The notes beneath the pieces were generated by a model, which made no database searches, was not told the origin of the DNA, and worked only from the letters and a program-made list of their open reading frames with translations. A stretch of DNA of 64,000 nt. Origin: Taxillus chinensis (lineage: Eukaryota > Streptophyta > Magnoliopsida > Santalales > Loranthaceae). The translations under genes and the position numbers were made by a program. Each line of letters opens with the position of its first letter. Position 1 is the stretch's first letter. Positions 20,398 to 32,268 of this stretch are shown one piece after another. The stretch is taken from NCBI GenBank assembly GCA_023512835.1, contig CM042091.1:49813158-49877157 (forward strand), given 5' to 3'.

Positions 20398-22908
20398 GTG
20401 ACATTTCCCGACTCGGTCTTATATGATCGAGTCATTCTGCCAAGCACGAGTATTGCTCATTTCAAATCCCTAAACCTCTCGTTGCTCCTTCCATCGCCAA
20501 GACCTCACCTTTTTCTCTTGTCCTTCAAATTTCATTTGCAATGGCACCCCGAATCTCTCTTTCGCGTTAATCCTGGCCATCTGGTTGATTGGAATGTTGT
20601 CTCTAATCCTCCCGGATTGGTTTTTCCAGCTTCGCCCTCTCCTTGAAGCCTCGCATATACTCAACCTGATCTCCAATCCCGTCGATCTTCTTATCGACGA
20701 CATCATTGAGTATTACCAACGGATTCGTTGCACCACCGATTCCATAATCTCTTATGTCCGCGGTGAATCCATCACCATCACTCCGGCCGTTCTCTGCTTG
20801 CTCTCCCACCTACCTCTTGGTGAACCACGACGCCCGAGATGCCGATCCAATGGCGGCTTCTATGGGTTGCACCCAAAAAGGCAAGGAATACAAGGTGAAA
20901 TCCTTCCAAGGTCGCTATCAATGTATGGCGACCATCTTGAAGTCAATGCCTACGCTCGCACATCCGCCTCGACTCCGTTCCGTACGACCTTCTCCTGGCC
21001 ATGTACGGCGTTTTTGAAGGTCTTCCGATGGATTGGGGGATGTTCTTGTTTCGGTTCTTTGCGAATGGTCCCAAGAACCGTTCCTTCGGGCGCATCCTCA
21101 GCATTGTCTTCCGGCATCTTAATCCGGACCATTTCACCCAATATGATGCTGTTCCATTTCCTCCGGCTTATTACCTTCGTTATCTTACGCCGGATGGGAA
21201 CATGACAGCCCGCCGACCATTTGCAGCTCTCCGCGTTCTCCCTGCCTCGGAAGAACAAGGCAGTTCTGTTGGTGACGCCTCCGACAGCCAAGCCCCCGAC
21301 ATCAGTTCTGCACCCCGATCCTCCCGGATTCGGTCTGTTGCAGCACCTTCTCATTCTCGGGCCTCCCAGCACAGCGTTCGTGCCGACCCATCCGAGGTTG
21401 CAGGGCCATCTCAGCGCAGTGCCCCTAAAGCTGTTTCCTCAGCCCCCTCTGCTGCGGATGTCCCCACTCCCTCCTCCTCCGCGGTTGATACCGCTGTTGC
21501 GGCCGCCACTGCTGATGTCCCGGCCTCTTCTCCGAAAGCCCCTTTGCCTCCCCTACCTCAACCCCGAGATTACCTTGACTATCTCTCCGCCGACACCTTA
21601 ATGGACCTATGACTCCGTTTTAGCCTTGCCCACACTGCCTCCAATCCTGACAACGATCTCCGGGTGTTTTACACACGCCATACCCAACCCCCGGAGACAA
21701 TGATCATCTGGAACTTGGATCACGGCTTTCTTACGCCGGCCTCCATTCCAGATGTGGCGTTCACTACTCCCTCCAGCCCAGTACATTCCGCCCGGGGCCT
21801 TCTCCTGCTAAGGCTGGCCCCTCTTCTCCTGCTGCCGCTATTCCCGTAGTTGACCTTTGGTCCAGGCGGGTCCGGCTGCCCGGATACCTCTCTCCTGCCT
21901 TGTGCTGCTGATACTCCTACGGACTCCTCTGCCCAGCGCACTCCTGCTCCTGTTCATGCGGGGGAGTCCTCCAAAGCTCCGGAGTTGGTCCTTGGGCATG
22001 CTTCCTTTGGCACGGTTCACTCCGACGCTGTGCTCTCCGCTCAGCTGGACCGACACGCTCAGGCTCACGGCGCCCAAATTTCTGCCATCGCCGCCAAGGT
22101 TGATGCACTTGGCACCCAACTCCTCTCCGCTCTCATTGACTCCTCCACCTCCATGGAGCAGAAAATGGATCTCGTCGCCTCGTCCATCCATTCCTTGTCT
22201 ACTTCCTTCGCGGACCTAGCGCACACGATGGCTCGTCCTCCCGTTGCTTCCCGGCGATCTGCCAAACCGGGGGAGAAAGTGTCATCTGATCCGTCTGCCC
22301 CTTCTGCTCCTTCTGCACCACAACCATCTACTCGGACTGAGAAGCGGCCTGCCACTTCAGTGCTTCAAGGAGTTCGAATTCCCAAACAAAGTCGCTTCTC
22401 TCAACCAAGCTCCTCTACTGCAGCTCCAGCTCCTCCTCTATCCTCCTCATCCGCAGCCGACACCTTCCTCCCATCATATGCGGCGTTTGACCCTTCTGAT
22501 GCGGATAGAAGTGTTCGCAAAGCAATGAAGTCCTATACAGCGTCTTCTGCTGAGAGAAGATGTCTTTCTGAAATGTACCCTTTCTCCCCGGACGACATTC
22601 AGACTCTTTGTTTAGAGAAAGGACTCTTTACTACAGAAAACATTGACAACTTCTCGAGGGCTGCTAAAATAGAGATGAGGCTGTTTCCATCTCTATACAC
22701 GGACGGGCACCTGTTTGAAGTTCTGCCATGTTGGAATGAAGGCTATCTTCCCAGTGTGGATCTAATTCAGTCCTTCATCGATGGAACTGCTGAGGATAGC
22801 AAGCCATGGAAAACTCTCTCAACTATCCTCATTCCGTACCGGATCATGTCGCCACACTTTCATAATGGTTGTCTTCATGATTCGGTCCAAGCAAATGATT
22901 CTCATTGA
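20398..22908 (+). pseudogene. Sirevirus composite third (env-like) ORF
   Basis: The likely start codon is at 20541 after a pyrimidine-rich leader; a weak TATA-like TTATATGAT is at about 20417. Broken frames give NPGHLVDWN (about 20570), then DLLIDDIIEYYQRI and SYVRGESITITPAVLCLL (20685-20810), and GVFEGLPMDWGMFLFRFFANG (from 21004). A Ser/Pro/Ala-rich middle (21240-21840) is followed by a 352-residue frame (21850-22908) with a probable coiled coil (DRHAQAHGAQISAIAAKV) and a conserved-looking end, including MYPFSPDDIQTLCLEKGLF. The N-terminal part matches the sirevirus C ORF at 62028. Position after pol fits the sirevirus env-like gene. No clear signal peptide or transmembrane segment was seen. 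Confidence 0.7.
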
Positions 22909-23374
22909 TTCTCATCGAGATAGTGGAGCACTTTGTAAGAAAGAATCAATGGGACCACCGTTGTCTCCTGGGACCTGGAGCGGTTTATAGGAAGAGTTGG
23001 GTATCAAGCGTTGGGTGTATCACAGCGAGAGGGCGACATTCCAGGCGAAGCAAGTGCCACAACGGGATGGAGATAGGTCAGGGCCTTTGTCTATTACCTA
23101 TATCAAGTCATTTTTTATTAGGGGACAAATCGTGGAGCCAACACACTAATTATGGATGAGAGCAGACAATGGAGCTTAGAGAGAAGCGCTATCTTGATCT
23201 TCAAGTATAGTAAGCCTTATGTACCTTAGTGAAAATCTTGTATTAAGGTTGAATTGTACTTAGTTGCGTTCTTTGAATGAATTGGTTGTGATGCGTATCG
23301 CGTATGTTATCTTTTTGCCGTTACCCCGGAGTCCAGATTACAAGGGTTTGGGCATATCCATAATTGGGGGAGAT
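22909..23374 (+). other. Sirevirus 3' untranslated region and polypurine tract
   Basis: After the third ORF there is no recognisable coding domain. The sequence ends ATAATTGGGGGAGAT (23360-23374), a polypurine tract directly before the LTR terminus TGTTGGATC. This marks the following LTR as the 3' LTR of the left half. Confidence 0.75.
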
Positions 23375-24618
23375 TGTTGGATCAAACCCAGAATTTGGAT
23401 AATGTTGATAAAGCCTTATGTAATTTGATCTGAGATCTTTTGTGTTTATTTGATCATTGCGAAGATATGTTATTAATCCGGAGATGCACTCGTGAAGAGC
23501 AAAGCTAAGGACAGGGACAATACCTGATCCGGACAAGAGTGAGTGTCGTCAAACACTTGGTAAATAACCAGTCATCAATACATACGGAATAAGGAACATT
23601 CGTGCGGACTAAGAACTTAAAAGTATTGATGCGGAATAAGGATCCGAGCCTTTATTCACACGGAGTAAACAAACTAGATGCGGAGTAAGGAATCCGGACA
23701 ACTTACTCATATGGAGTAAGGGAAGCGCTAGTACGGAGTAAGGACTCCGACCCTTTAAGACTTGGCCCCAGGAGTAAGGAACTTACATACGGAGTAAGGA
23801 ACTTACATGCGGAGTAAGGAAAGGACATGCTAAGTAATAAGTCATCCGACCCTTTAAGACTCGCCCTTTGGAGTAAGGAACTTACATACGAGAGAGGAAT
23901 TAATTCATACGGATGGAAACCTGGGAAGGAAGCTGGACGGTTGGAGTGGGTGGAAATGGAGTGACACTGGACAAGGGATCCCGGGGATCAGATTATCTTA
24001 GTTATTAGGCAACGGAGTAAGGAGATTACACGAACCCAAGAAGATACTACTTGAACTCACCGCATTCAATGTTATCATTTCTTGTGGATCCCGATTTAAG
24101 ACAAATTTATTGAGAACCAAGAATCTTACACGTGGATCATCCGAATTGGGAACACAACCTCAATTGTACTTGGGAACTCACAAATGCACTTATACTCTTC
24201 AAACCCAAGATCTTGAACTCCAAACCGTAGCAGTCAAGGCGGAGAGATTACCACGGGAATAGTTAGTCTTGTACACGTTCCAAGGAACTACAGTTCTAAA
24301 GGTTGTCTCTTAGGAATGTTTGTATAAATATTCATATTTGTATATTTGTAACAAGTGATCCGGTGCATGAGCAAGAATTAACCCTTTGTCTTGCACAAGA
24401 GCTCAGGATACAATCTAGGCTGGGTGTGAATCCTTTTGTAAAAAGAGGTAAGAGAGTGCTTCTTTTTGTTGTAATTATCTCTTGATAATAAAACAAAATT
24501 ACCTTTTTAGGTTTTTCTCTGTGATCTATTACTTAACTAGATCAGTGCCGTGCCTTAAGAGAACAAAAGAGTTTTTGATAAGGCTGTATTCACCCCCCCT
24601 GGCTCCAAGGGACCATCA
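23375..24618 (+). repeat. Complete sirevirus LTR, internal to the permuted composite
   Basis: The 1244-bp LTR starts TGTTGGATCAAACCC and ends GGGACCATCA. A polypurine tract stands on its left and a PBS on its right, so it serves as 3' LTR to the left half and 5' LTR to the right half. It holds the CGGAGTAAGG repeat block (23620-23890) and a TATA box TATAAATA at 24323-24330. The outer fragments at 3802-4313 and about 32269-32523 match its first 540 or so and last 260 or so bases. Confidence 0.9.
24323..24330 (+). promoter_or_regulatory. TATA box of the sirevirus LTR
   Basis: TATAAATA lies about 300 bp before the LTR end, a normal U3/R position. It is lost in the outer partial LTRs, since the missing middle portion includes this site. 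Confidence 0.5.
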
Positions 24619-24620
24619 AG

Positions 24621-24632
24621 TGGTATCGGAGC
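24621..24632 (+). promoter_or_regulatory. Sirevirus primer binding site
   Basis: TGGTATCGGAGC begins two bases after the LTR end. It differs by one base from TGGTATCAGAGC, the complement of initiator methionine tRNA normally used by copia elements. Confidence 0.85.
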
Positions 24633-24676
24633 ATATCTATTTGTTCGTAGAGATCCCACTCTTTTTACTCTAATAA

Positions 24677-26617
24677 ATGGCCCAAGAAGAAGTATGGGTA
24701 ATTCAACACTCCCTTGACGTAGGGTGCACAAGGGCCCATCCCAAATCGAAGCAAGCGGTGGAAAATGTCGACCCACCTCAACCCTTGCCTTGCGGCTCCG
24801 GGCACCACGGAGTTGGGTTTTACATTGACGAAACCGCCCAAATTCACACCTGTTCTCACTCGTGGAAAGCTCGCATGAAGATGTTTGTGGTATGCCATGA
24901 TCATCTCATGTGGCCATGTCTTCATCAGGAATGCTACAACTGTGGGAAAACCGGTCATTGGGCCAAGGAATGTAGATCCAAATCAAAAGTGGCCGACAAA
25001 GTGACAAGGTAACTCCTCGCCGCTCCACCTCAGACAACAGCAAGAACAAGAGGAAGGCGTTCGTGACAAAGTACATCAGTGGCTCAGAAGAAGAGGAGGA
25101 ATCCTCGGATGATGAGCCAACTCCTAAGCCGATACGGATGATACGGAATGAGTCAGAACAAGAGGAAGGCGTACGGAATGCTCAAGTAATCATCAAGAGG
25201 ATGATACGGATGAGTCAGAGAATTCTGACTCAGACGCAGAAGAGGAAATAGCTCTTCTTGTCAAATCCTTTGAACAATTCCTTCGGAAAAGTAGAAAAGG
25301 ATTCAGAAGAGGCCCCTCATCATCCAGAAGGAAGGAGCGATCGGAGCTAAGCTCCCAAGAATGCTTTAATTGTGGGAAACCCGGTCACTGGGCCAAGGAA
25401 TGCAGATCCAAATCTAAGACGGGCGAGAAAAGTGACAAGGTTACTCCTCGCCGTCCACCTCGGACAACGGCAAGAACAAGAGGAAGGCGTTTGTGACAAA
25501 ATACATCGGTGGCTCGGAAGAAGAGGGAGGAATCCTCGGATGATGAGCCAACTCTAAGCCGAACGTGCGCCTCATGGCAAACCTGAGGTACCTTCTATCT
25601 CTGAGCTCATGAGTCAATTAGAATCTCTTATTAGTGAACGTGATCATGAAAAGAATGAGAGACAAATAATTACTCAAATGTACAAAGATGTGGAAAGTCA
25701 AAATAAACGCCTTGAATTTACTATCACTAGACTTGAAAAGGACATAGGCGACTTGGGAGGGAAAAGAGGCTTGGTATCATGATCTAAGAGCTGAAAATCA
25801 TCTGTTAAATACCAACCTAACGGGCCTAAAAGTTATTGTGAAACGACTTGAAAACGAATTGGAACAGGAAAGGGAAATAAATCGTAACTGGCTAAAATCC
25901 GGGGAAATAGCCTCTACCTTTAGGACTGATCTTGACAACATCCGAGTCAAACCTGGCCTAGGTTCAGAACCATCGACTTCCATAGTTCAAGCTACTGAGT
26001 GCCCTCCGGATTTCACTCCAAAACTAACCAACTTATATCATGTTAGTACATTTAAACCGTTGGATGGTTTCATTTCAGGTGGCACCATAGTTTATGACTG
26101 TGGAGTAGAGGCTGTTACTACACTTCTTGAAGTAGTAGCACCCGTAACTAATGATGAAGGGAAGGCTGCTGCAATTAAACCCAAAACTACAGCACCCAGA
26201 AATAAAGGAAAGGCTAAGGCTGACGCATCTAGGGCCAAGAGCACGTCACCCAAACGCAATGGATTAGGCCACAGGGAACAGAGTAGAAAGTCTGTAAAAT
26301 CTAAGAGACCTGTATCCCCTGTTTGTACTTTACATTATAGTGTCTGTTCCATCTGTAGGGAAATGGGTCATTATCACTATGAATGCTGGAGTTTATCTGA
26401 TAATTGGCTTTGTAATCAAATTCAATCTAATAAAGATCAGTTTAATAAAAGGGTTTCTTCGAGCAAAACAAAATCTAAACCTCAAAGGAGTGTCTCTCCC
26501 AAGAAAACCCAAATAAAAGAAGCAGTTGAAATTAACAAAGTTAAGTTAACTTGGAGAGCTAAAAGTCCTAGCAAAATCAAATCCGAAGCTGTTGACAATC
26601 TTGCTTGCTTTCTCTAA
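24677..26617 (+). pseudogene. Sirevirus composite gag, with duplicated zinc-knuckle segment
   Basis: An N-terminal piece with SWKARMKMF (about 24860) corresponds to FSKWKARM of sirevirus C. A large internal deletion then leads straight to the zinc knuckle CYNCGKTGHWAKEC (24931-24972). A 200-bp segment with this knuckle and an acidic tail (GSEEEEESSDDEPTPKP) is repeated at 25360-25560, giving a second knuckle CFNCGKPGHWAKEC. The following 259-residue frame (25838-26617) starts as a coiled coil (RLENELEQEREI) and contains a third CCHC motif, CSICREMGHYHYEC (about 26345). A long gag with coiled coil is usual for sireviruses. Stops and frameshifts separate the parts. Confidence 0.75.
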
Positions 26618-26639
26618 CCGCCGAAACAAGTTTGGGCAC

Positions 26640-28272
26640 CAAAAGTGTAAACTGTTGTCTTTCGGGAGCATCTCTGGAATGCATTGCCGGATCACTTGAA
26701 GTTAAAGATTAATCAAAGCAAGTGGATCCTCGATAGTGGATGCTTCGGACATATGACGGTGATTGATCAGCTACTCGTAGAAGTTAATGAAAAACGAGGT
26801 CCATCCGTTTCATATGGTGACAATGGCAAAGGTAAGACGTCGGGTATGGCACTTTAACTAACGGTGTGTATCAATCACAAGAGTTGCACTAGTCGAAAGT
26901 TTGAAGCATAATTTGCTAAGTGTCGGTAATTTATGTGACAAAGGATTTATTGTTTCCTTTATGTCCAACTCTGTACTGATAAGAAAACTTATCCGGAGAT
27001 ATTAAGTTATCCGGATCAAGAGATGGGGACATATACTCAGTGGTCTTCAGAAATAATTCTTCGACCTGTATGCTTCCTCACTAAAGCTTAGATGAAGATA
27101 GTTGGTTATGGTACAAGCGATGCGCACATTTAAACTTTAAGACAATGTCTAAGTTAGCGTCACTTGATCTTGTCACCGGTCTACCTAAACTCAAATTCTC
27201 CGGAGATACTCTCTGTTGAGAATGCCAAGCGGGCAAACAGACCAAACATAGCTTTAAGAGTAAATCGGTTAATTCAATAATCTGCTCCTCTGCAACTTAC
27301 TTCGTATGGAGCTATGTGGTCCTATATCTGTTCCGTCTGCAGGCAGTGCGAGATATACCCTAGTGGTTATCGATGATTTCACCAGATACACATGGGTGAT
27401 GTCCCTGAAATCAAAGGATCAAACTTTTGAGCATCTAGTAGATCTCTTCAATTTGGATAAGCAACTCACAAGGACCGAGCATAAAGTGCATCGGGAGTGA
27501 TCATGGTACGGAAATTTGACTTTTCGAAAATGAGATCATATTGTTACGAGCAGGGCATACAACATGACTTCTCTGCTCCCGAACTCTACAACAAAATGGA
27601 GTAGCCGATCACAAGAATCGTACTTTAGTTGAAGTTGGTAGATCCATGTTAGCGAAGGCAACGCTTCCTCTCGATCTATGGGGTGGAAAAGTTGTGTCCA
27701 TCGTGCTGCTATGTTCGAGAATAGAACTCTAATAAATAAATCTACCATGAAAACACCCTATGAGATGTGGAGAGGACCAAAACCTTCAATTTCATATTTC
27801 GAGCTTTTGGGTGTACTTATATATTGATAAATGGCAAAGAGACCAGGAATAAATTTGAACCAAAATCGATGATGGGATTTTGTCGGGTACTCATTACATA
27901 GCAAGGCTTATCGAGTCTTCATAGAAAACTTTTCAAAGTTGAAGAATCTATCCATGTGACTTTTGATGAAACTAACCTTGATTGGTCAAAAGTCGGTTCT
28001 TGAGTTCTAATGTGCGGTTTCATGGACGGCAACGTCGATTATTCGAAGTTTATGAATGTTCATGTTACAGCATCTTGACCAACCACGTGGCATCGGGAAG
28101 CACAAAGAAATTATATGGATGATGCTACGGATGACTCGGACTCCGGACTACCATTTAGCTCCGGACATACTCCTATGGATACCCAAAATTCCGGAGCACC
28201 TTCAAGTCCGTTCGGACTAGTTAACACTGAAAGAAACATTGTTGAAGAATCATCTAGTTCAACCGTACCTCT
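26640..28272 (+). pseudogene. Sirevirus composite protease and integrase
   Basis: The copia protease motif WILDSGCFGHMT lies at about 26720-26760, followed by a SYGDNGKGKT flap-type motif. The pre-integrase and integrase core follow: MELCGPISVPSAGSARYTL and VVIDDFTRYTWVMSLKSKD (27306-27430), a broken DHGTE region near 27500, QQNGVA..KNRTLVE (27590-27640) and later the C-terminal SIHVTFDE type segment (27945-27970). All major blocks are present but in different frames. The 3' limit is set by the Athila-like array at 28273. Confidence 0.75.
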
Positions 28273-31200
28273 TGATGAGTGGATTTTATATAGACATTTA
28301 TGGTATATTGTGGCCTTTATTTATACATATTTTATCTCTTTTTGTTACTCTTGTTGAGTGTATTTATCTGTTTAGGTATTTTATTTTCTTTTTGGTAGAG
28401 TGTGTTTTTGTTTTTGTTTTGTTTAATTTCTCTTGCGGGTTTAATTTACTTGGGCCATGGAGACAAGGTATGGGCGACCATATCACTCTTGCCTTGGGCT
28501 TCCTCCAAGGTTTTAGTTGTTGGGCCAGTAGAGCAAACCGGCCAAGTCGATCCCGATTCCGAAGGGTAGTTACGTCGATTGCCTACAGAAACAAAACTCA
28601 AAGATGGAGTAGGGTTTACGGAGGAGAGGAGAGACGGGCCGAGGAGGGGGATCCGGAGACGAGGAACACACCGGAGGGTGAGATTTCCTTGAGGAAAATT
28701 CGGGAGACTTTTGAAGATTTATCTCTCTCTATGTCTGCCAAGGTTGTTTTTTCTCATTTTTGAATTGATGGCTCTGGACATGATTCTGGGGTAATCCTTT
28801 TTCTTAGGGGAGCAATGTAGCCCCCATTGTGTTGTAGGATGATTTTGACATGGTTATGTGATGGAACAATTCTTTGATGTTTAAATTAATTTCATAATGC
28901 AATGCTTTTTGATTCATGCATGATCAGAATACCTTGGCCCACTTTGTAGAGGTTTTCTGCCTTGAGCGTTGGCATGTGTATAGTTAGAGGGTGTGTTTCT
29001 GTGTTTGTCTTTGATATCCTTTCCGCATCAACAGAGGACTCACCTCTCTTTGTGGTCTATGGCAAAGGTACTTGGGTGGTTTGTTGGCTGCATCACTATA
29101 ATGAGGGACTAATTGGCTACTTGCGTAAGGTCTGAGCTTTAAGGGAACTTAAGAGTGAGGGGTGTGAGTTTACTCTTTGAGTGAGGCAGCTTTGTTACCT
29201 GTGAGTGCACTCCGGAGTGATAGGTGTTTATTCTTTTGGTGGGTAGCTGCATGGTGCTTTTGGGATAAGCCAAGTGATATGCTTATGATAATTGAGTATT
29301 GGCTACAGTGTGGTGTTGCATGTAACATCGGTAGCTGACAGCCACAAGTGTGATTTTATTTTATTTTATTTTCTTTGATTTCCTCTTATTTGCTATTTAT
29401 TTTATTTCTTCTTTTTCTTTGCATGAGTGCTTGTCTACTTGTTTTCTTTGTGTTTGCTCGGGAATCAATATTAGTAATGGGGAATTTGATGAGTGGATTT
29501 TATATAGACATTTATGGTATATTGTGGCCTTTATTTATACATATTTTATCTCTTTTTTGTTACTCTTGTTGAGTGTATTTATCTGTTTAGGTATTTTATT
29601 TTCTTTTTGGTAGAGTGTGTTTTTGTTTTTGTTTTGTTTAATTTCTCTTTGCGGGTTTAATTTACTTGGGCCATGGAGACAAGGTATGGGCAGCCATATC
29701 ACTCTTGCCTTGGGCTTCCTCCAGGTTTAGTTGTTGGGCCAATAGAGCAAACCATGACCAAGTCGATCAATTCGAGAAGGGTAGTTACGTCGATTCACTC
29801 GAAACAAAACTCAAAGATGGAGTAGGGTTTACGGAGGAGAGGAGAGACGGTGAGGAGGGGGATCCGGAGACGAGGAACACACCGAGAGGGTGGAGATTTC
29901 GGGGAAAATTCCGGGAGACTTTTGAAGATTTCATCTCTCTCTTGCATATGCGCAAGGTTGTTTTTTTTCTCATTTTGAATTGATGGCTCGGACATGATTC
30001 GGGTAATCCTTTTTCTTAGGGGAGCAATGTAGCCCCATTGTGTTGTAGGATGATTTTGACATGGTTATGTGATGGAACAATTCTTTGATGTTTAAATTAA
30101 TTTCATAATGCAATGCTTTTTTGATTCATGCATGATCGAATACCTTGGCCCACTTTGTAGAGGTTTTCCGCCTTGGCGTTGGCATGTGTATAGTTAGAGG
30201 GTGTGTTTCGTGTTTGTCTTTGATATCCTTTCCGCATCACCGGAGGACTCACCTCTCTTTGTGATTATGGCAAAGGTACTTGGGTGGTTTGTTGGTGCAT
30301 CACTATAATGAGGGACTAATTGGCTACTTGCGTAAGGTCGAGCTTTAAGGGAACTTAAGAGTGAGGGGTGTGAGTTTACTCTTTGAGTGAGGCAGCTTTG
30401 TTACTATTGGTACACTCCGGAGTGATAGGTGTTTATTCTTTTGGTGGGTAGGCTGATGGTGCTTTTGGGATAAGCCAAGTGATATGCTTATGATAATTGA
30501 GTATTGGCTACGGTGTGGTGTTGCATGTAACATCGATGGTAGCCACCACAAGTGTGATTTTATTTTATTTTATTTTCTTTGATTTCCTCTTATTTGCTAT
30601 TTATTTTATTTCTTCTTTTTCTTTGCATGAGTGCTTGTCTACTTGTTTTCTTTGTGTTTGCTCGGGACGAGCAATATTCTAGTGTGGGGAATTTGATGAG
30701 TGGATTTTATATAGACATTTATGGTATATTGTGGCCTTTATTTATACATATTTTATCTCTTTTTTGTTACTCTTGTTGAGTGTATTTATCTTTTTAGGTA
30801 TTTTATTTTCTTTTTTGGTAGAGTGTGTTTTTGTTTTTGTTTTGTTTAATTTCTCTTGCGGGTTTAATTTACTTGGGCCATGGAGACAAGGTATGGGCAG
30901 CCATATCACTCTTGCCTTGGGCTTCCTCCAAGGTTTTAGTTGTTGGACCAGTAGAGCAAACCCGACCAAGTCCAATCAATCAGAAGAAGGGCAGTTACTT
31001 AATTGCCTACCGAAACAAAACTCAAAGATGGAGAGTAGGGTTTCTGGAGGAGAGGAGAGACGGCTGAGGAGGGGGATCCCAGGACAGAACACACCGTAGG
31101 GCTGGAGATTTCCTTGAGGAAAATTCCGGGGAGACTTTTGAAGATTTCCATCTCTCTCTCAGTACGTCCGCAAGGTTGTTTTTTTCTCATTTTGAATTGA

Positions 31201-31816
31201 TGGCTCGGACATGATTCCGGGGTAATCCTTTTTCTTAGGGGAGCAATGTAGCCCCCATTGTGTTTAGGATGATTTTGACATGGTTATGTGATGGAACAAT
31301 TCTTTGATGTTTAAATTAATTTCATAATGCAATGCTTTTTGATTCATGCATGATCGAATACCTTAGCCCTAGTCCGGGGTGGAAACATGAAATTATTTGA
31401 TTCAATTGGCTTAAGCATGGACCAAATGTTTAGACAATTGAAGGATTGATACCTTTGATTAGCCCAATTCTCAGGGACCAAGTGGTTTTGGGTATCTTTA
31501 ATTTTCTTAGCATGGACCAAATGTAAGAAAATGGGTGTTAATCAACATTATTAAGAATCAACAAATGGAATGTGAAAACCATATGTCAAAATCAGACTAC
31601 AATGCATGGGAGGTGAAGTTGCTATCCTAGGAACCTCCATTATTGAAATTTCATATCGTTTTGATTTAAAGTAAACAACGAAACTAAAAAAAAAACAAAT
31701 CGGTGCTAGTCGTTGAAGAGTTTTTAGACCAAATCATTTGTCTAGGCATAACTAGCACTTGCCTGCTTGGTCTATATCTATTTGACACTGATTAAAAAAA
31801 ATTCCCGAGGTTCGAC
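28273..31816 (+). mobile_element. Array of 2.5 Athila-like LTR plus 3' UTR units
   Basis: Units begin with TGATGAGTGGATTTTATATAG at 28273, 29487 and 30694, giving repeats of 1214 and 1207 bp. Each holds an LTR-like part (first 675 bp or so, with GGGGAGCAATGTAGCCCCCATTG) and a 3' UTR part ending in a polypurine tract, AGTGTGGGGAATT (clearest at 30681-30693). Similar phrases lie in the Athila 3' UTR and LTR at 5870 and 7190. The third unit departs from the others at about 31366 and continues with further LTR-like sequence to a phrase TTCCCGAGGTTCGAC (about 31801-31815). No coding region is included. Insertion is into the integrase-RT linker of the sirevirus. Confidence 0.7.
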
Positions 31817-32268
31817 ACACCGGAGTCTAAATTACTCCGCTATTCTATGAGATTAAACTGTCATAAAACTAAGAGACATCACCTCTCAATACGGAAACAT
31901 CTAGTCCGAACGAAGCTCAACCAACGGATACAACTGAACCACCTAATCTGGAAGAGCTTCAAATTATTCAAGATCATCCATCACATGCACAGAATTACAG
32001 ATGGACTCGAAACCATCCCTCAGATCAAGTCATTGGTGATCCTACTGTTGGTGTAAGAACAAGAGCAGCCACCTCCAACATGAGTCTTTACTCGTGTTTT
32101 CTATCTCAAATAGAACCAAAGGTGGTAGATGAAGCTCTTCAGGATTCAAATTGGATAGAAGCTATGCAAGAAGAGCTGAATCAATTTAAGAGAAATAATG
32201 TGTGGACCTTAGTACCAAGGCCTAAGTCTCAGCAAGTCATTGGCATTAAATGGGTGTTCCGGAACAAG
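31817..32268 (+). pseudogene. Sirevirus reverse transcriptase, front part, and upstream linker
   Basis: After a linker with GVRTRAATSNMSLYSCFLS (about 32050-32095), the start of RT reads [37 protein letters not shown] and IGIKWVFRNK (32098-32265). The frame then runs into LTR sequence. The continuation of this domain is the fragment at 4314-5215, and the two pieces miss only a few codons or less between them. Confidence 0.85.

Noticed and set aside
21838..22355. Minus-strand frames opposite the third ORF of the composite
   Set aside because: Gly/Arg/Ala-rich shadows of a Ser/Pro/Ala-rich coding strand with high GC at third positions.
24621..24632. tRNA gene near primer binding sites
   Set aside because: Only 12-17 bases complementary to tRNA 3' ends are present; no cloverleaf sequence adjoins any PBS in the window.
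24665..24958. Minus-strand frame opposite the sirevirus gag start
   Set aside because: It is antisense to a gag remnant with matching SWKARM motif and to the PBS-proximal region; no domain was recognised.
28115..28357. 80-residue frame crossing the start of the LTR array
   Set aside because: The first half is sirevirus integrase linker and the second half is LTR sequence, so the frame spans an insertion junction by chance.
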